Positions 32,401-44,400 of a stretch of 64,000 nucleotides of DNA are shown in pieces. The notes beneath the pieces are model-generated. The model worked only from the letters and a program-made list of their open reading frames with translations. It made no database searches and had not been told where the DNA came from. Numbering within the stretch: the stretch's first letter is position 1; every line of letters begins with the position of its first letter. The DNA is from Xiphophorus maculatus (lineage: Eukaryota > Chordata > Actinopteri > Cyprinodontiformes > Poeciliidae). Where the stretch lies: positions 13,481,463 through 13,545,462 of the forward strand of contig NC_036456.1 of the NCBI RefSeq assembly GCF_002775205.1. Reading direction: 5' to 3'. The position numbers and the translations under genes were made by a program.

Positions 32401-35400
32401 GGTTGCAGCTACTGTAGTTGTGGTTGGTGCCTCTGTTGTTGTGGTTGCAGCTGCAGTTGTTGTGGTTGCAGCAGCTGTTGTTGTGGGTGGAGCTGCAGTT
32501 GTTCTGGTTGGAGCAACTGTTGTTGTGGTCGGAGCAGCTGTAGCTGTGGTTGGTGTCTCTGTTGTTGTGGTTGGAGCTAGTGTAGTTGTGGTTGGAGCTT
32601 CTGTTGTTGTGGTTGGAGCTGCTGTCGTTGTGGTTTGTGCCTCTGTTGTTGTGGTTGGAGCAGCTGTTGTTGTGGTCGGAGCAGCTGTAGTTGTGGTTGG
32701 TGTCTCTGTTGTTGTGGTTGGAGCTTCTGTAGTTGTGGTTGGAGCAGTTGTGGTTGTGGTTGGAGCTGCTGTGGTTGTGGTTGGTGCAGTTGTTGTGTTT
32801 GAAGGAACTGATGTTGTGGTTGGAGCAGCTGTAGTTGTGGTTGGGGCTGCTGTCGTTGTGGTTGGTGCCTCTGTTGTTGTGGTTGAAGTAACTGTGGTTG
32901 TGGTTGGATCAACTGTTGTTGTGGTTGGAGCTGCTGTCGTTGTGGTTGGTGCCTCTGTTGTTGTGGTCGGAGATGCTATTGTTGTTTGAACAGCTGTGGT
33001 TGTCGTTGGAGCTACAGTTGTTGTGGTTGGAGCAAATGGTGTTGTGGTCAGAGCAGATGTAGTTGTGGTTGGTGTCTCTGGTGTTGTGGTTGGAGCTAGT
33101 GTAGTTGTGGTTGGAGCTTCAGTTGTTGTGGTTGGAGAAGCTGTTGTGGTTTCAGCAGCTGGGGTTGTGGTTGGAGCTGCTGTTGTTGTGGTTAGTGTCT
33201 CTGTTGTTGTCGTTGGAGCTTCTGTTGTTGTGGTTGGAGCAGTTGTGGTTGTGGTTGGAGCTGCTGTGGTTGTGGTTGGTGCAGTTGTTGTGTTTGAAGG
33301 AACTGATGTTGTGGTTGGAGAAGCTGTGGTTGTTGTTGGAGCAGCTGTGGTTGTGGTTGGACCAACTGTTGTTGTGGTTGGAGCTACTGTAAATGTGGTT
33401 GAAGTAACTGTGGTTGTGGTTGGAGCAACTGTTGTTGTGGTTGGAGCTGCTGTCGTTGTGGTTGGTGCCTCTGTTGTTGTGGTCGGAGATGCTATTGTTG
33501 TTTGAACAGCTGTGGTTGTCATTGGAGCTACAGTTGTTGTGGTTGGAGCAAATGGTGTTGTGGTCAGAGCAGATGTAGTTGTGGTTGGTGTCTCTGGTGT
33601 TGTGGTTGGAGCAGCTGTTGTGGTTTCAGCAGCTGGGGTTGTGGTTGGACCAACTGTTGTTGTGGTTGGAGCTACTGTAAATGTGGTTGAAGTAACTGTG
33701 GTTGTGGTTGCAGCTACTGTAGCTGTGGTTGGTGCAACTGTAGTTGTCTTTGGTGTCTCTGTTGTTGTGGTTGGAACTAGTGTAGTTGAGATCGGAGCAG
33801 CTGTCGTTGTTGTTGAAGCTGCTGTGGTTGTGATTGGAGCTACTGTTGATGTGGTCGGAGCAGCTGTAGTTGTGGTTGGTGTCTCTGTGGTTGTGGTTGG
33901 ATATGCTGTTGTTGTTGTTGGAGCTTCTGTCGTTGTGGTTGGAGCAGCTGTGGTTGTGGTTGGAGCTGCTGAGGTTGTGGTTGGTGCAGCTGTTGTGGTT
34001 GAAGGAATTGTGGTTGGAGCCGCTGTGGTTGTGGTTGGAGCTGCTGAGGTTGTGGTTGGTGCAGCTGTTGTGGTTGAAGGAATTGTGGTTGGAGCCGCTG
34101 TGGTTGTGGTTGGAGTTGCTGTGGTTGTGGTTGGAGCAGCTGTTGTGGTTGAAGGAATTGTTGTGGTTGGAGCAGCTGTGGTTGTGGTTGGAGCTGCTGA
34201 GGTTGTGGTTGGTGCAGCTGTTGTGGTTGAAGGAATTGTGGTTGGAGCCGCTGTGGTTGTGGTTGGAGTTGCTGTGGTTGTGGTTGGAGCAGCTGTTGTG
34301 GTTGAAGGAATTGTTGTGGTTGGAGCAGCTGTGGTTGTGGTTGGAGTTGCTGTGGTTGTGGTTGGAGAAGCTGTGGTTGTTGTTGGAGCAGCTGTGGTAG
34401 TGGATTGAGTTGCTGTGGTTGTTGTCGGAGTTGCTGTTTTTGTTGTCGGAGCTACTGTTGTTGTGGTTGGTGTCTCTGTTGTTGTAGTTGGAGCATCTGT
34501 TGTTGTAGTTGGAACCACTGTGGTTGTGGTTGGAGCTGCTGTGGTTGTGGTTGGTGCAGCTGTTGTGGTTGAAAGAATTGTTGTTGTGGTTGGAGCAGCT
34601 GTGGTTGTGGTTGGAGAAGCTGTGGTTGTTGTTGGAGCAGCTGTGGTTGTGGTTTTAGTTGCTGTTGTTGTTGTCGGAGCCACTGTTGTTGTGGTCGGAG
34701 CAGCTGTAGTTGTGGTTGGTGTCTCTGTGGTTGTGGTTGGAGAAGCTGTGGTTGTTGTTGGAGCAGCTGTGGTTGTGGGTGGAGTTGCTGTTGTTGTTGT
34801 CGGAGCTAATGTTGTTGTTGTCGGTGTGTCTGTTGTTGTGGTTGGAGAAGCTGTGGTTGTGGTTGGAGCCGCTGTTGTGGTTGAAGGAATTGTTGTGGTT
34901 GGAGCAGCTGTGGTTGTTGTCGGAGTTGCTGTTGTTGTTGTTGGATCTACTGTTGTTGTGGTTGGAGCTTCTGTTGTTGTGGTTGAAGCAGCTGTGGATG
35001 TGGTTCGAGATTCTGTTGTTGTTGGAGCACCTGTGGTTGTTGGAGTTGCTGTTGTCGTCGGAGCTACTGTTGTGCTTGGTGCCTCTGTTGTGGTCGGAGA
35101 AGTTGTGGTTGTGGTTGGAGCCGCTGTTGTTGTAGTCGGTGTCTCTGTTGTTGTGGTTGGAGCAACTGTGGTTGTGGTTTGAGTTGCTGTGGTTGTGGTT
35201 GGTGCAGCTGTTGTGGTTGACGGAATTGTTGTGGTTGGAGCAGCTGTGGTTGTTGTTGGAGCAGCTGTGCTAGTGGATGGAGTTGCTGTGGTTGTTGTCG
35301 GAGCTACTGTTGTTGTGGTCGGAGCAGCTGCCGTTGTTGGAGCTGCTGTGGATGTGGTTGGTGCAGCTGTTGTGGTTGACAGAATTGTTGTTGTGGTTGG

Positions 35401-38400
35401 AGCATCTGTGGTTGTTGTTGGAGCAGCTGTGGTAGTGGATGAAGTTGCTGTGGTTGTTGTTGGAGATGCTGTGGATGTGGTTGGTGCAGCTGATGTGGTT
35501 GACAGAATTGTTGTTGTGGTTGACAGAATTGTTGTTGTGGTTGGTGCAGCTGTTGTGGTTGACGGAATTGTTGTGGTTGGAGCAGCTGTGGTTGTGGTTG
35601 GAGCTGCTGAGGTTGCGGTTGGTGCAGCTGTTGTGGTTGAAGGAATTGTGGTTTGAGCCGCTGTGGTTGTGGTTGGAGTTGCTGTGGTTGTGGTTGGAGC
35701 AGCTGTTGTGGTTGAAGGAATTGTTGTGGTTGGAGCAGCTGTGGTTGTGGTTGGAGTTGCTGTGGTTGTGGTTGGAGAAGCTGTGGTTGTTGTTGGAGCA
35801 GCTGTGGTAGTGGATTGAGTTGCTGTGGTTGTTGTCGGAGTTGCTGTTTTTGTTGTCGGAGCTACTGTTGTTGTGGTTGGTGTCTCTGTTGTTGTAGTTG
35901 GAGCTTCTGTTGTTGTAGTTGGAACCACTGTGGTTGTGGTTGGAGCTGCTGTGGTTGTGGTTGGTGCAGCTGTTGTGGTTGAAAGAATTGTTGTTGTGGT
36001 TGGAGCAGCTGTGGTTGTTGTTGGAGCAGCTGTGGTTGTGGTTTTAGTTGCTGTTGTTGTTGTCGGAGCCACTGTTGTTGTGGTCGGAGCAGCTGTAGTT
36101 GTGGTTGGTGTCTCTGTGGTTGTGGTTGGAGAAGCTGTGGTTGTTGTTGGAGCAGCTGTGGTTGTGGTTGGAGTTGCTGTTGTTGTTGTCGGAGCTAATG
36201 TTGTTGTTGTCGGTGTGTCTGTTGTTGTGGTTGGAGAAGCTGTGGTTGTGGTTGGAGCCGCTGTTGTTGTGGTTGGAGTTGCTGTTGTTGTTGTCGGAGC
36301 TAATTTTGTTGTGGTCGGTGTGTCTGTTGTTGTGGTTGGAGTTGCTTTGGTTGTGGTTGGTGCAGCTGTTGTGGTTGAAGGAATTGTTGTGGTTGGAGCA
36401 GCTGTGGTTGTTGTCGGAGTTGCTGTTGTTGTTGTCGGATCTACTGTTGTTGTGGTTGGAGCTTCTGTTGTTGTGGTTGAAGCAGCTGTGGATGTGGTTC
36501 GAGATTCTGTTGTTGTTGGAGCACCTGTGGTTGTTGGAGTTGCTGTTGTCGTCGGAGCTACTGTTGTGCTTGGTGCCTCTGTTGTGGTCGGAGAAGTTGT
36601 GGTTGTGGTTGGAGCCGCTGTTGTTGTAGTCGGTGTCTCTGTTGTTGTGGTTGGAGCAACTGTGGTTGTGGTTTGAGTTGCTGTGGTTGTGGTTGGTGCA
36701 GCTGTTGTGGTTGACGGAATTGTTGTGGTTGGAGCAGCTGTGGTTGTTGTTGGAGCAGCTGTGCTAGTGGATGGAGTTGCTGTGGTTGTTGTCGGAGCTA
36801 CTGTTGTTGTGGTCGGAGCAGCTGTCGTTGTTGGAGCTGCTGTGGATGTGGTTGGTGCAGCTGTTGTGGTTGACAGAATTGTTGTTGTGGTTGGAGCATC
36901 TGTGGTTGTTGTTGGAGCAGCTGTGGTAGTGGATGAAGTTGCTGTGGTTGTTGTCGGAGCTACTGTTGTTGTGGTCGGAGCAGCTGTCGTTGTTGGAGCT
37001 GCTGTGGATGTGGTTGGTGCAGCTGATGTGGTTGACAGAATTGTTGTTGTGGTTGACAGAATTGTTGTTGTGGTTGGTGCAGCTGTTGTGGTTGACGGAA
37101 TTGTTGTTGTTGGAGCAGCTATGGTAGTGGATGGAGTTGCTGTGGTTGTTGTTGGAGTTGCTGTTGTTGTTGTCCGAGCTACTGTTGTTGTGCTTGGAGG
37201 TTCTGTTGTTGTGGTTGAAGCAGCTGTGGATGTGGTTGGAGATTCTGTGGTTGTTGGAGTTGCTGTTGTCGTCGGAGCTACTGTTGTTGTGCTTGGTGCC
37301 TCTGTTGTGGTCGGAGAAGTTGTGGTTGTGGTTGGAGCCGCTGTTGTTGTAGTCGGTGTCTCTGTTGTTGTGGTTGGAGCAACTGTGGTTGTGGTTGGAG
37401 TTGCTGTGGTTGTGGTTGGAGTTGCTGTGGTTTTTGTTGGAGCTACAGTTGTTGTGGTCGGAGCAGCTGTCGTTGTTGGAGCTGCTGTGGATGTGGGTGG
37501 TGCAGCTGTTGTGGTTGGCAGAATTGTTGTTGTGGTTGGAGCATCTGTGCTTGTTGTTGGATCAGCTGTGGTAGTGGATGAAGTTGCTGTGGTTGTTGTT
37601 GGAGCTGCTGTGGATGTGGTTGGTGCAGCTGATGTTGTTGACAGAATTGTTGTTGTGGTTGGAGCAGCTGTGGTTGTGGTTGGTGCAGCTGTTGTGGTTG
37701 AAGGAATTGTTGTGGTTGGAGCAGCTGTGGTTGTTGTTGGAGCAGCGGTGGTAGTGGATGGAGTTGCTGTGGTTGTTGTCGGAGTTGCTGTTGTTGTTGT
37801 CGGAGCTACTGTTGTTGTGGTTGGAGCGTCTGTTGTTGTGGTTGAAGCAGCTGTGGATGTGGTTGGAGATTTTGTTGTTGTTGGAGCACCTGTGGTTGTT
37901 GGAGTTGCTGTTGTCGTCGGAGCTACTGTTGTTGTGCTTGGTGCCTCTGTTGTGGTGGGAGAAGTTTTGGTTGTGGTTGGAGCCGCTGTTGTTGTAGTCG
38001 GTAACTCTGTTGTTGTGGTTGGAGCAACTGTGGTTGTGGTTGGAGTTGTTGTGGTTGTGGTTGGTGCAGCTGTTGTGGTTGAAGGAATTGTTGTGGTTGG
38101 AGCAGCTGTGGTTGTTGTTGGAGCAGCTGTGCTAGTGGATGGTGTTGCTGTGGTTGTTGTCGGAGCTACTGTTGTTGTGGACGGAGCAGCTGTCGTTGTT
38201 GGAGCTGCTGTGGATGTGGTTGGTGCAGCTGCTGTGGTTGAAGGAATTGTTGTTGTGGTTGGAGCAGCTGTGGTTGTGGTTGGAGAAGCTGTGGTTGTTG
38301 TTGGAGCAGCTGTGGTTGTGGTTTTAGTTGCTGTTGTTGTTGTCGGACCTACTGTTGTTGTGGTCGGAGCAGCTGTAGTTGTGGTTGGTGTCTCTGTGGT

Positions 38401-41400
38401 TGTGGATGGAGAAGCTGTGGTTGTTGTTGGAGCAGCTGTGGTTGTGGTTGGAGTTGCTGTTGTTGTTGTCGGAGCTGCTGTTGTTGTGGTCGGTGTCTCT
38501 GTTGTTGTGGCTGGAGCAACTGTGGTTGTGGTTGGTGTCTCTGTTGTTGTGGTTGGAGCAGCTGTGGTTTTGATTGGAGCTGCTGTGGTTGTGGTTGGTG
38601 CAGCTGTGGTAGTGGATGGAGATGGAGTTGCTGTGGTTGTAGTCGGAGCTACTGTTGTTGTGGTCGTAGCAGCCGTCGTTGTTGTTGGTGCAGCTGTTGT
38701 GGTTGACGGAATTGTTGTTGCGGTTGGAGCAGCTGTGGTTGTGGTTGGAGTTGCTGTAGTTGTGGTTGGTGCAGCTGTTGTGGTTGAAGGAATTGTGGTT
38801 GGATCCGCTGTGGTTGTGGTTGGAGCAGCTGTGGTTGTTGTTGGAGCAGCTGTGGTAGTGGATTGAGTTGCTGTGGTTGTTGTCGGAGTTGCTGTTGTTG
38901 TTGTCGGAGCTACTGTTGTTGTGGTCGGTGTCTCTGTTGTTGTGGTTGGAGTTTCTGTTATTGTGGTTGGAGCCACTGTTGTTGTGGTTTGTGCAGCTGT
39001 TGTGGTTGAAGGAAGTGTTGTTGTGGTTGGAGCAGCTGTGGTTGTGGTTGGAGAAGCTGTGGTTGTTGTTGGAGAAGCTGTGGTTGTGGTTGGAGTTGCT
39101 GTTGTTGTTGTCGGAGCTAATGATGTTGTGGTCGGTGTCTCTGTTGTTGTGGTTGGAGAAGCTGTGATTGTGGTTGGAGCCGCTGTTGTTGTAGTCGGTG
39201 TCTCTGTTGTTGTGGTTGGAGCAACTGTGGTTGTGGTTGGAGTTGCTGTGGTTGTGGTTGGTGCAGCTGTTGTGGTTGAAGGAATTGTTGTGGTTGGAGC
39301 AGCTGTGGTTGTTGTTGGAGCAGCTGTGCTAGTGGATGGAGATGCTGTGGTTGTTGTCGGAGCTACTGTTGTTGTGGTTGGTGCAGCTGTTGTTGTTGAC
39401 AGAATTGTTGTTGTGGTTGGAGCAGCTGTGGTTGTTGTTGGAGCAGCTGTGGTAGTGGATGAAGTTTCTGTGGTTGTTGTTGGAGCTGCTGTGGATGTGG
39501 TTGGTGCAGCTGTTGTGGTTGACAGAATTGTTGTTGTGGTTGGAGCAGCTGTGGTTGTTGTTGGAGCAGCTGTGCTAGTGGATGGAGTTGCTGTGGTTGT
39601 TGTCGGAGCTACTGTTGTTGTGGTTGGTGCAGCTGTTGTGGTTGACAGAATTGTTGTTGTGGTTGGAGCTGCTGTGGTTGTGGTTGGTGCAGCTGTTGTG
39701 GTTGAAGGAATTGTGGTTGGAGCCGCTGTGGTTGTTGTTGGAGAAGCTGTGGTTGTGGTTGGAGTTGCTGTTGTTGTTGTCGGAGCTAATGATGTTGTGG
39801 TCGGTGTCTCTGTTGTTGTGGTTGGAGATGCTGTGATTGTGGTTGGAGCCGCTGTTGTTGTAGTCGGTGTCTCTGTTGTTGTGGTTGGAGCAACTGTGGT
39901 TGTGGTTGGAGTTGCTGTGGTTGTGGTTGGTGCAGCTGTTGTGGTTGAAGGAATTGTTGTGGTTGGAGCAGCTGTGGTTGTTGTTGGAGCAGCTGTGCTA
40001 GTGGATGGAGATGCTGTGGTTGTTGTCGGAGCTACTGTTGTTGTGGTTGGTGCAGCTGTTGTTGTTGACAGAATTGTTGTTGTGGTTGGAGCAACTGTGG
40101 TTGTTGTTGGAGCAGCTGTGGTAGTGGATGAAGTTTCTGTGGTTGTTGTTGGAGCTGCTGTGGATGTGGTTGGTGCAGCTGTTGTGGTTGACAGAATTGT
40201 TGTTGTGGTTGGAGCAGCTGTGGTTGTTGTTGGAGCAGCTGTGCTAGTGGATGGAGTTGCTGTGGTTGTTGTCGGAGCTACTGTTGTTGTGGTTGGTGCA
40301 GCTGTTGTGGTTGACAGAATTGTTGTTGTGGTTGGAGCTGCTGTGGTTGTGGTTGGTGCAGCTGTTGTGGTTGAAGGAATTGTGGTTGGAGTCGCTGTGG
40401 TTGTGGTTGGAGTTGCTGTGGTTGTGGTTGTTGCAGCTGTTGTGGTTGAAGGAATTGTTGTGGTTGGAGCAGCTGTGGTTTTTGTTGGAGCAGCTGTGGT
40501 AGTGGATTGAGTTGCTGTGGTTGTGGTCGGTGTCTCTGTTGTTGTGGTTGGAGCTTCTGTCGTTGTGGTTGGAGCCACTGTGGTTGTGGTTGGAGCTGCT
40601 GTGGTTGTGGTCAGTGCAGATGTGCTAGTGGATGGAGTTGCTGTTGTTTTGGACGGAGCAGCTGTCGTTGTTGGAGCAGCTGTGGATGTGGTTGGTGCAG
40701 CTGTGGTTGTGGTTGGTGCAGCTGTTGTGGTTGAAGGAATTGTTGTTGTGGTTGGAGCAGATGTGGTAGTAGATGGAGTTGCTGTGGTTGTTGTCGGAGT
40801 TGCTGTTGTTGTTGTCGGAGCTACTGTTGTTGTGGTTGGAGCTTCTGTTGTTGTGGTTGGAGCAGCTGTGGATGTGGTTGGTGCAGCTGTGGTTGTGGTT
40901 GGTGCAGCTGTTTTGGTTGAAGGAATTGTTGTTGTGGTCGGAGCAGCTGTGGTTGTGGTTGGACTTGCTGTTGTTGTTGTCTGAGCTAATGTTGTTGTGG
41001 TTGGAGCTGCTGTGGTTGTGGTCAGTGCAGATGTTGTGGTTGAAGGAATTGTTGTTGTGGTTGGAGCAGCTGTGGTAGTAGATGGAGTTGCTATGGTTGT
41101 TGTCGGAGTTGCTGTTGTTGTCGGAGCTACTGTTGTTATGGTCGGTGTCTCTGTTGTTGTGGTCGGAGAAGCTGTGGTTGTGGTTGAAGCCGCTGTTGTA
41201 GTAGTCGGTGTCTCTGTTGTTGTGGTTGGAGCATCTGTGGTTGTGGTTGGAGTTGCTGTGGTTGTGGTTGGTGCAGCTGTTGTGGTTGAAGGATTTGTTG
41301 TGGTTGGAGCAGCTGTGCTTGTTGTCGGAGTTGCTGTTGTTGTTGTCGGAGCTACTTTTGTTGTGGTTGGAGCTTCTGTTGTTGTGGTTGGAGCAGCTGT

Positions 41401-44400
41401 GGATGTGGTTGGAGATTCTGTTGTTGTTGGAGCAGCTGTGGTTGTTGGAGTTGCTGTTGTTGTCGGAGCTACTGTTGTTGTGCTTGGTGCCTCTGTCGTG
41501 GTCGGAGAAGTTGTGGTTGTTGTTGGTGCAGCTGTTGTTGTTGTTAAAGTAACTGTGGTTGTAGTTTGATACGAGCATTAGTATAGCAGTATTGCATCAC
41601 TCAAAATTTCAGTAGGTTTGGTAATGTACAGAATTACATTTTTTTATGGATGTTTTTTACTTTGCTTACCTAAGTCTCCAACAATAACCGATGATGCTTC
41701 CACTGAGAATTCAGTTATTTTTGGTGCCTCATTGATTAAAACATTTTCGATTGCTTGATTACTAGGAACATCTGTTGCTTGAAATTCGAGGTCCAGCGTG
41801 TTGATAACTGATCCTCTTCTGCAAATACAGAAAAACAAAAACTCATTCATACAAAAGGCTCATTTAGAAGACGAAAATGTGTTTTTTTTTCTATTTCAGT
41901 ACCTGAATGAGATAATAATCATTCCCAAGAATGACCTAAATGCTTGTTTGTAGAGGGGATGAAGCTGCAAAGAAATGATGTGAAATCAATTACTTGCTCT
42001 CTGTTTTACAATATTATAACTCAGAATTTTAAAGTAGTAAAAACATAAATACACTAGTTTTACAGGATACATTATCAAAAAATACATTATCATGACTCAT
42101 CTTACTTCAAAACATTGAGAAGGTATGTAATTAATACAATCACTTAAAATATTTGAGTGGTAAAAGATCATTGTATTTTCTTATTACAATTTTTTTTGGC
42201 AATAATATTCACTTCTAAATTTCCCTCATCTTTAAATAATGTTTTAATCCATCTAACAATTGTGTATATTTTCTTTATTCTTGATAAAATAGGGTTCTGT
42301 TTCCTGTCTGGATTCTAAAGCAGGATTTTATTGCTACAAGATAATAATACAAGGACTACTGCTATGCCATTGTAAGACAGTATAATTTTATCTGATTTAA
42401 AAAAAAAAAACATAGAAAAAATTAGGATATCAAGAGAATAAAACTTACTCGATTCCACAAAAGTTGGGATCGTTGGCTGAAAGAATCTGAAGAATTGATT
42501 TCAAGATTGTTGGTAAAGGTATCACTAGGAGACCTAAAGTTCATCCGGCGGACAACTCTCATCTCAGTTGTGCTAACGGTAGTTGCTGCTGTTGTAGAAA
42601 TTGTTGTAGATGCAGTTGTTGTTGGAGCAGGTGTTGTCGTGGTTGGTGCAGGTGTTGTGGTTGGAGAAGTTGTGGTTGTGGTTGGAGCCGCTGAGGTTGT
42701 GGTCGGAGCAGCTGTAGTTGTGGTTGGTGTCTCTGTTGTTGTGGTTGGAAGTACTGTAGTTGTGGTTGGAGCCTCTGTTGTTGTAGTTGGTGTCTGTGTT
42801 GTTGTGGTTGGAGGTACTGTAGTTGTAGCTTCTGTGGTTGTGGTTGGAGTTGCTGTTGTTGTCGGAGCTACTGTTGTTGTGGTTGGAGCAACTGTTGTTG
42901 TAGTCAGAGCAGCGGTTGTTGTGGTTGCAGGTACTGTAGTTGTGTTTGGAGAAGCTGTTGTTGTGGTTGCAGCAGCTGTGGTTGTGGTTTGAGTTTCTTT
43001 TGTTGTGGTTGGAGTTGCTGTAGTTGTGGTTGGAGATTCTGTTGTTGTGGTTGGTGTCTCTGTTGTTGTGGTTGGAACTACTGTAGTTGTAGTTGGAGCT
43101 TCTGTCATTGTGGTTGGAGCTGCTGTGGTTGTGGTTGGTGCAGCTGTTGTGGTTGAAGGAATTGTTGTTGTGGTTGGAGCAGCTGTGGTTGTGGTTGGTG
43201 CAGTGGTTGTCGTCGGAGCTACTGTTGTTGTGGATGGAGCAACTGTTGTGGTTGGAGTAGCAGTGGTTGTGGTTGCAGCTACTGTAGTTGTGGTTGGTGC
43301 ATCTGTTGTTGTTGGAGTAGCTGTAGTTGTTGTTGGAGTTGCTGTTGTTGTCGACGGAGCTACTGTTGTTGTGAACGGTGCCTCTGTTGTTGGTGGAGCA
43401 GCTGTGGTTGTGGTTGGAGATGCTGTTGTTGTCGTCGGAGCTAATGTTGTTGTGATTGGACGAACTGTTGTTGTGGTCGGAGCTGCTGTGGTTGTGGTTG
43501 GAGAAACTGTTGTGGTTGGTGCCGCTGTGGTTGTGGTTGGACCTGCTGTTGTTGTGGTTGGTGTCTGTGTTGTCGTGGTTGGACCTACTGTAGTTGCAGT
43601 TGGAGCTTCTGTTGTTGTGGTTGGAGCAGCTGTTGTTGTCGTCGGTGCTACTGTTGTTGTGGTCGGAGTAGCTGTAGTTGTGGTTGGAGCTTCTGTTGTT
43701 GTTGGAGCAGCTGTGGTTGTGGTTGGAGATGATGATGTTGTTCGAGCAGCTGTGGTTGTGGTTGGAGAAACTGTTGTGGTTGCTGCCGCTGTGGTTGTGG
43801 TTGGAGCTGCTGTTGTTGTGGTTGGTGTCTCTGTTGTTGTGGTTGGACCTACTGTAGTTGTAGTTGGAGCTTCTGTCGTAGTGGTTGGAGCTGCTGTGGT
43901 TGTGGTTGGTGCAGCTGTTGTAGTTGAAGGAATTGTTGTTGTGGTTGGAGCAGCTGTGGTTGTGGTTGCAGCAGCTGTGGTTGTCGTTCTAGCTGCTGTG
44001 GTTGGTGCAGCTGTTGTGGTTGAAGTAATTGTTGTTGTGGTTGGAGCAGCTGTGGCTGTTTTGGGAGAAGCTGTGGTTGTCGTCGTAGCTACCATTGTTG
44101 TGGTCGGAGAAGCTGTAGTTGTGGTTGGTGTCCCTGTTGTTGAGATTGGTAGTTCGGTAGTTGTGTTTGGAGCTTCTGTTGTTGTGGTTGGAGTAGCTGT
44201 TGTGGTTGCAGCAGCTGTGGTTGTGGTTGGAGCTGCTGTTGTTGTGGGTAGTGTCTCTGTTGTGGTTGGAGCAACTGTTCTTGTCGTCGGAGATACTGTT
44301 TTGGTTGGAGCAACTGTTGTTGTGGTCGTAGCAAATGCTGTTGTGGTTGGAGCAGCTGTGGTTGTGGTTGGAGGAGCTGTTGTGGTTGAAAGAATTGTTG

